Positions 58,786-64,000 of a stretch of DNA of 64,000 nt are shown piece by piece. Position 1 is the stretch's first letter; each line of letters starts with the position of its first letter. Location: positions 6,205,001-6,269,000 of the forward strand of contig OX419755.1 of the NCBI GenBank assembly GCA_948567375.1, read 5' to 3'. The translations under genes were made by a program, and so were the position numbers. The notes under the pieces were generated by a model. That model saw nothing but the letters and a program-made list of their open reading frames with translations. It was not told where the DNA came from and made no database searches. The stretch is from Lunularia cruciata (lineage: Eukaryota; Streptophyta; Marchantiopsida; Lunulariales; Lunulariaceae).

Positions 58786-59167
58786 ATTGTCCTGAAAATT
58801 TCCAAGAAAATTAAGTGTATTGAATTCTACCTGCTGCCACAAAAATTAAAGAGAGATCATTGTTGCGCAAGGAGAAATGAGTTTTTGAAGTGAGGGGGGT
58901 GGTTTTCAGACCAAATCTGAAATATGGGTGCTGAATAGAAAGGTCTCTAGGCGAAATGGCTGGATGAAAAGATCTGAAATTTTGCAGGGAGGGACACCCT
59001 GGAGTTGTTATCAAGTGTGCAAACTTTCAAAGGACTGTGGCATATTGGTTGGGAGATTTGAGTGACATTGTGAGGAAGGGTCAATTCTGCAGAGTGGAGA
59101 TCTCATGCATGAGAAGTTTGAGATCAACAAAAAGCATGTTTGAGTGTTTAGATTCATCTTTGGGAAC

Positions 59168-59641
59168 ATAAAGGGTCATCAAGAGTGGAAATTGAGATTA
59201 TGCAAGGTTCCCCAAGGGTTTGAGGTGATTGTAGGGGTGGATTTGAGGAAAAGAGAGTTTATAATAGAATTTGAAGAGAGTGTTGAGAGGATCCAAAAAC
59301 CTACACCACTTGGAGGAAAGAGTGAGTCTAAGTGCTTTCTATGTGGAGAGAAGTGACATAAGGCAAGTTCATGTCCATTGACTTTTGAGAGCAAGAGATT
59401 GAGGGAAAGGAGAGGCTTACTTGACTTGGGTTTGCATGTTGGACCTTCTTCACCAAGATTGGGAGGGAGAAGATCTAAGACCAAGGAGTTGTGTGAGGTT
59501 TGTGGAGTTGAAGGACTTCCAAAAGGACATGAGTGTAGTGGAGTAAAAGCACTTTTGGAAACTTTGGTGAAGGATCTTGGAGAAAGTCTTAGTACAGCTA
59601 CAGAAATACTACCACCTTCATCAACTAGTTCTCAAGATTAG
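59168..59641 (+). pseudogene. Element E ORF1, zinc-knuckle protein upstream of gag
   Basis: Same 474-bp length as D. The start codon is ATA (59168-59170) where A, C and D have ATG. Codon 63, the Gly inside the knuckle CFLCGEK-HKASSC, is TGA (59354-59356). All four knuckle ligands and the second cluster CEVCGVEGLPKGHEC remain. An upstream one-base insertion joins the preceding leader frame to this one. Confidence 0.75.
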
Positions 59642-59864
59642 TGATGGAGATAATCTTTCAACTTATGGATAAACTATCCATGAGAGTTAGATTAATATGC
59701 ACTCTAGGATTTGATGTTGCTATAGAAATCTTGGAGTAACCTGAACCTTTTGTGTTCCCTAGAGTGGATTATTCTCAGATGGTGTTAGTCATGTATATAC
59801 TCTATTAGTAATAGAGTGAGAGAAAAAAAAAATTGAGAGAAAAGAAAGATAGTGAGGGGTTAAG

Positions 59865-62800
59865 ATGGGGAAACTTCCGGTTTTCTTTGGCAAGGATGGA
59901 GAAGATGTGGAGGCCTTTGTGAGAGACTTCAAGAGAGCTTGCATAGGAAACAATGAGAGGAGGAAGAATGAGTGGGCCTTATTATTACCAGATTTCTTTG
60001 AGGATGCAGCACTTACATAGTATGAGTCAGAAAACCAAAAGAGAGAGAGGAGAGAGGGGGAAGAGGAGTCTTGGGAGACTTTGACTTCAGCACTCATTGA
60101 GAACTTTCTTCCTGATGAGAGTTATGAGAGATTGATGAGTGAGGTTACATTTCTCAAGCAAGGAGATGGAGAGAAAGTGAGGGTCTATGTGGAAAGAGTG
60201 GAAAAGTTGGAGTCCAGATTTCGCATAGTGTTGAGGAAGGGTGAGGATGATGTGGAGACTACAATGATTGGCATAGGGGCCATGCTCACCAAGAATTTTG
60301 TGGGAGGATTGAGACCACAAATTAGAAGCAAGGTGAGATATGAGAAACCTTCTTCCAAGGTTGAAGCTATCAAGATCGCAATTCGTATGGAGGAGAGTTT
60401 GGAAGAGGATGAGAGTGATTTGGTGGTGAAGGAGGTTGTGCATCCTCCTCAAGGCTACAAGTATGGTGGAACTTCTGATACTTTGGTGATAAAGGTTGCA
60501 CCACAAGTAGTAGTTGCTCCAGTTCTTGCACTTCCACCAAAAGATCCACTCCAAACCATCACAGAACAACTTGCGGATCTCAAGATCAATGTGGTGCAAC
60601 TATGGGAGAAGAGAGAGGTGGATCAGAATGTAGGGAGAGGGCCTAGGAGTTATGGAAACTATCCATATAGAGGAGGCCAACCAGCCAACAATTTCAATGA
60701 TAGAAATTGTTTTGGTTGTGGAGGAAAAGGCCATATCCAAAGGAATTGCCCAAATTCCACTTACCATGGAGGAAGGGGTTATGAGGGAGCCAATAGAAGG
60801 AAAGAGGGAGATAGTGAAACCCAAGTGGCTCCTAATCCTAACAAAGGTAAGGGGATAGCATCCATAGATGTGGTTGAGAGCAAGTATGAGAAGGGAGAGT
60901 GCTCAAACTCCAAGGGTCTTAATTTGGAGCTTTTGGCACAAGAGAAGAAGAGAGCTCGTTTTGCAGAGGATGTTCACTCTTCTCAAGGATTTACTTCAAG
61001 CAAGGATACTCCTATGTCTACTAGGAGCACTCGCACCTCAACACCATCAACAACAAAGACTCCAAGGAAGAAGTTGGGGATGGAGGACTTCTTGATCTCA
61101 AAGCAACAATGGAACTACAATGTGTTGGAGGATGTTGGTAGTCACAAGGCTAACATCATAGTGGGCCAATTAATTGCTTTGAACCCTACCTTGAGAAAGG
61201 AGCTTAGAGGTGGTTTGAGTTCTACAAGGAGCAAGAAGAAGAAGAAGGCAAAAGTTCCAGTATCAATGGGGGTGGTAGATGCCAAGCTAGCACCATGGGA
61301 GGCTTGTGAATATGCCTCCAAGATTGATGTGAGAGTGAATGGTCACAACATCAAGGATGCATTGGTTGATGGAGGATCAGCAGTGAATGCCATGTCAGAA
61401 AGGTTGATGAAGAAGTTGGGTATGATACCCTCAAGACCTTCAACATTTGTGGTGAGCATGGCAAACAAGCAACAAGTTTGACCAGTAGGGGTGATGGATA
61501 AGGTGGTAGTTTCAGTTATGGGAGTTCAAAATCTCATGACTTTCCAAGTCTTGAAGGATTCAAGCTATGACTTACTTCTTGGGAGGCCATGGTTGAGAGC
61601 AGCACGCACAACTGATCGATGGCACAAAGGGTATATGAGGGATTGGGCCATCAAACCATAGAGTCACTGTTCCTGTGACTAACACCACCAACACTTCACA
61701 TTCAGATACACCATCTTCTGATTATTGGGAATCAGATTTTGAAGAAGGAGCTTCAGGTGTGGACACAAGCATGGAAGAGGAGACTTCCATGGAGGAGGAT
61801 AAATCTGAATCTGATTCAGATGTGTATCCTTTGTGTGCTATGGATTTTGCACCTAAGCCAGAGGTTTTGAAGGACCCAGATAAATCACCATTGACACTTG
61901 AGGAGGTAGAGAGAAGGTTATCTACCCTCAAGTATGGCCCAAATGTTACCAAGGAGGAGAAGGTGAGATTTGAGGAGATTTTGCGCAAGTTCATCCATGT
62001 GTTTGCTTTTAGTTACAAGGATTTGAAGGAAGTCACCTTGGAGGAGCACAAGATAGAGGTGGAGTCACATGCAAGACCAATCCGCCAAAAGCAACGTTGC
62101 ATTAGCCCACCAATATCTTTGGTTGTGAAGGAGGAGATTGATAAGCTCAAGGAGGCTGGATTTATCCTTGAGGTGGAGAATTCAGAATGGGTGTCTCCAA
62201 TTGTCATTGTGAAGAAAAAGAATGGCAAGCTTCGGGTATGTGTGGATTACAAGAAGCTCAATGCTGTTACCAAGAAGGACTACTACCCATTGCCATTCAT
62301 TGATGAGATCTTGGAGGAGGTTGCAGGTCATGAGAGGTACAGTTTTGGAGATGGTTATAGTGGATATAACCAAATCAAGATTGCACCAGAGCATCAACAA
62401 CTCACCACATTCACCACACCTTGGGGAACTTACGCTTTCAAGGTCATGCCTTTTGGGCTTTGCAATGCTCCAGCCACATTCCAACGGTTCATGAACAAGG
62501 TATTTGAACCTTTCATTGGGAAATTTGTGAGAGATTTCATTGATGACTTTTGTGTCTATGGGAGCAAGGAAGAGCACTTTGAACACCTAATCAAAGTCTT
62601 GCAACGCTTGGATGAGGCAAATGCATCACTCAACCCAGAGAAGTGCATTTTTGGATGTGAAGAAGGTCTACTTTTGGGGCATATCATCTCCAAGGATGGA
62701 ATAGCAGTTGATCCTAAGAAGGTGAGGAAAATCTCAGACCTTCCATTCCCTTCAAGCTTGACAAAGTTACGCCAATTCTTGGGGATGGTTGGGTACTATA

Positions 62801-64000
62801 GGAGGTTCATCTTCTCATTTTCCAACAAGGCTTATGCATTGACCATCTACATGAAGAAGGGTGTAGATTACATGGTGATTTTGGAAGACAAGGAGGCTCT
62901 CAAAGCTTTTGAGGAGCTCAAGCAATCCCTTGTTGTAGCTCCAATTCTTGCTAAACCTGATTGGAGTAGGCCTTTCATCCTCTATACTGATGCTTCTAAT
63001 GTAGCTATAGGATGCACTCTTAGTCAATTAGACCAAGATGGGCATGATCATCCAATAGCTTATGCTAGTAGGTAGATGGTTTCAGCAGAGACGAACTACT
63101 CTGTCACGGAGAGAGAAGGGTTGGCAGTGATCTTTGGTCTCAAGAAGTTTAGACACTACTTGATTGGAGGGAAAGCCACCATTGTCACGGATCACAAGGC
63201 TTTGAAGTACATCTTCAACAAGCCTAATGTTGAAGGGAGACTAGCAAGGTGGATGATACTCTTGTCTGAGTATGACTACACCATTGAAGATAGGCCAGGA
63301 AAGAAACATGCAAATGCTGATTTATTATCTAGAGCATATGATCATGATGGAGATGAGCCAGTGGATGATTCCTTCCCGGATGAGGAGCTCATGACAATCT
63401 CAGTCACTCAAGAGGTTCCAATGGAATACAATGAGATTGTGGATTTTGTGACAAAAGGTAACTATCCAGAAGGGATGCATGCTAGGGAGAGGAAGGCCCT
63501 TGCAGCAAGATCTAGACCTTACACAATGGTGGATAATATTCTTTATTCACCAAGGAGCAGATGGTCTACTTCGAAGAGCAATGGGTAAGGAAGAGTCTAT
63601 CCTACTCATAAAGGAGTTTCATGAAGGTTTAGTATGTGGAGGACACTTTGCAGGAAAGGTGAGTGCTTTCAAGATTCTAGATCCAGGTTACCATTGGAGA
63701 GGGATTTTCAAGGATTGTCTTGATTATTGCAAAACTTGTCATGTTTGTCAAGCTTTTGCTAGAAAGTCTACATCCACTCCACCACTTAGATCAATTCCAT
63801 TGCTAGGACCTTTTGAGAAGTGGGGAATTGATTTTGTAGGTCCTCTCAATAGAACCCCAAGGAACAATCGGTACATTGTGGTAGTTACTGATTACCTTAC
63901 TAAGTGGGTTGAGGCTAGACCATTGAGGGACAAGAATGAAGATGAAGTGGGTAGATTTCTTTATGAACGCATTATCACTAGGTTTGGATGCCCTTTGGAG
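59865..64000 (+). pseudogene. Element E gag-pol, incomplete at window end
   Basis: ATG 59865. Gag knuckle CFGCGGKGHIQRNC at 60708-60749. Protease site VDGGSAVNAMS from about 61365. RT FIDDFCVYG at 62536-62562 with the longer TTFTTPWG segment. RNase H FILYTDASNVAI near 62974. Integrase HHCC near 63625-63760, GIDFVGP near 63824, and the core continues to the end. Stops: 60018-60020 (Trp to TAG), 61479-61481, 63073-63075 (Gln to TAG). Frame shifts near 61637 and 63543. The single-frame layout of gag and pol is clearest here: 60081-61481 runs from gag through the knuckle into protease. Confidence 0.95.

Larger units (their letters stand above)
57618..64000 (+). mobile_element. Ty3/gypsy element E (ORF1-bearing family), truncated by the window end
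   Basis: The 5' LTR is at 57618-58307, followed by primer site, leader ORFs, ORF1 and gag-pol up to integrase at 64000. It is inserted in the gag knuckle of the chromovirus. The four bases before it are GACC (57614-57617), which should recur after its 3' LTR beyond the window. Gag-pol has three stops and two frame shifts. Confidence 0.95.

Noticed and set aside
1-64000. tRNA or rRNA genes, CRISPR arrays, prokaryotic operons
   Set aside because: I saw no cloverleaf with A and B boxes, no conserved rRNA segment and no regularly spaced short repeats. The content is plant retroelement DNA.

Overview
This window looks like repeat-rich intergenic DNA from a large plant nuclear genome. It has an AT-rich background, low-complexity tracts and nested LTR retrotransposons of typical plant types. 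I found no intact host gene, tRNA, rRNA or CRISPR array. The species cannot be named from the sequence. Almost everything recognisable is a retroelement or its debris, and every gag-pol copy carries stops or frameshifts.

Layout, left to right. 1-1675: a TA microsatellite, a diverged tandem duplication and unassigned DNA. 1676-7548: a decayed Ty1/copia element on the minus strand, split by a solo LTR (3426-4041, target duplication TCCAT). 7558-9509: a broken gag-like reading frame, a minisatellite and an unrecognised 163-codon frame. 9515-19193: a solo LTR of an unnamed family (S1, target duplication TAACT), itself split by element A (10405-18180, minus). 19199-30205: tandem repeats, two decayed coiled-coil coding regions and a second solo LTR of the chromovirus family (23903-24490, ATATG). 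30211-31869: a second, inverted S1 solo LTR (CCTAG). 34268-49886: element C (plus), with element D (40957-48747, minus) inserted in its integrase region. 50770-52200: another decayed coiled-coil region. 52325-53070: a third chromovirus-family solo LTR (CTACC). 53286-57617: the 3' part of a decayed Ty3/gypsy chromovirus (minus), which supplies the reference LTR for that family. 57618-64000: element E (plus), inserted in the chromovirus gag and running off the window.

A, C, D and E belong to one Ty3/gypsy family. Each has LTRs of about 690 bp (TGTAAC...CTCACA), a primer site matching the 3' end of plant tRNA-Glu and a long leader. The leader carries short reading frames and a 157-codon zinc-knuckle ORF (ORF1) upstream of gag. 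A single gag-protease-RT-RNase H-integrase frame of about 1,600 codons follows, with an FIDDFCVYG RT motif, a GPF/Y integrase tail and no chromodomain. This is closest to the non-chromoviral Athila/Tat-like group. The three copies with both ends visible are flanked by 4-bp target duplications (CTTT, GTCC, GATC), whereas unrelated solo LTRs in the same window show 5-bp ones.

The most interesting material is this family: an extra zinc-finger ORF before gag, a 56-codon leader ORF open in all four copies, a tRNA-Glu primer and 4-bp duplications.
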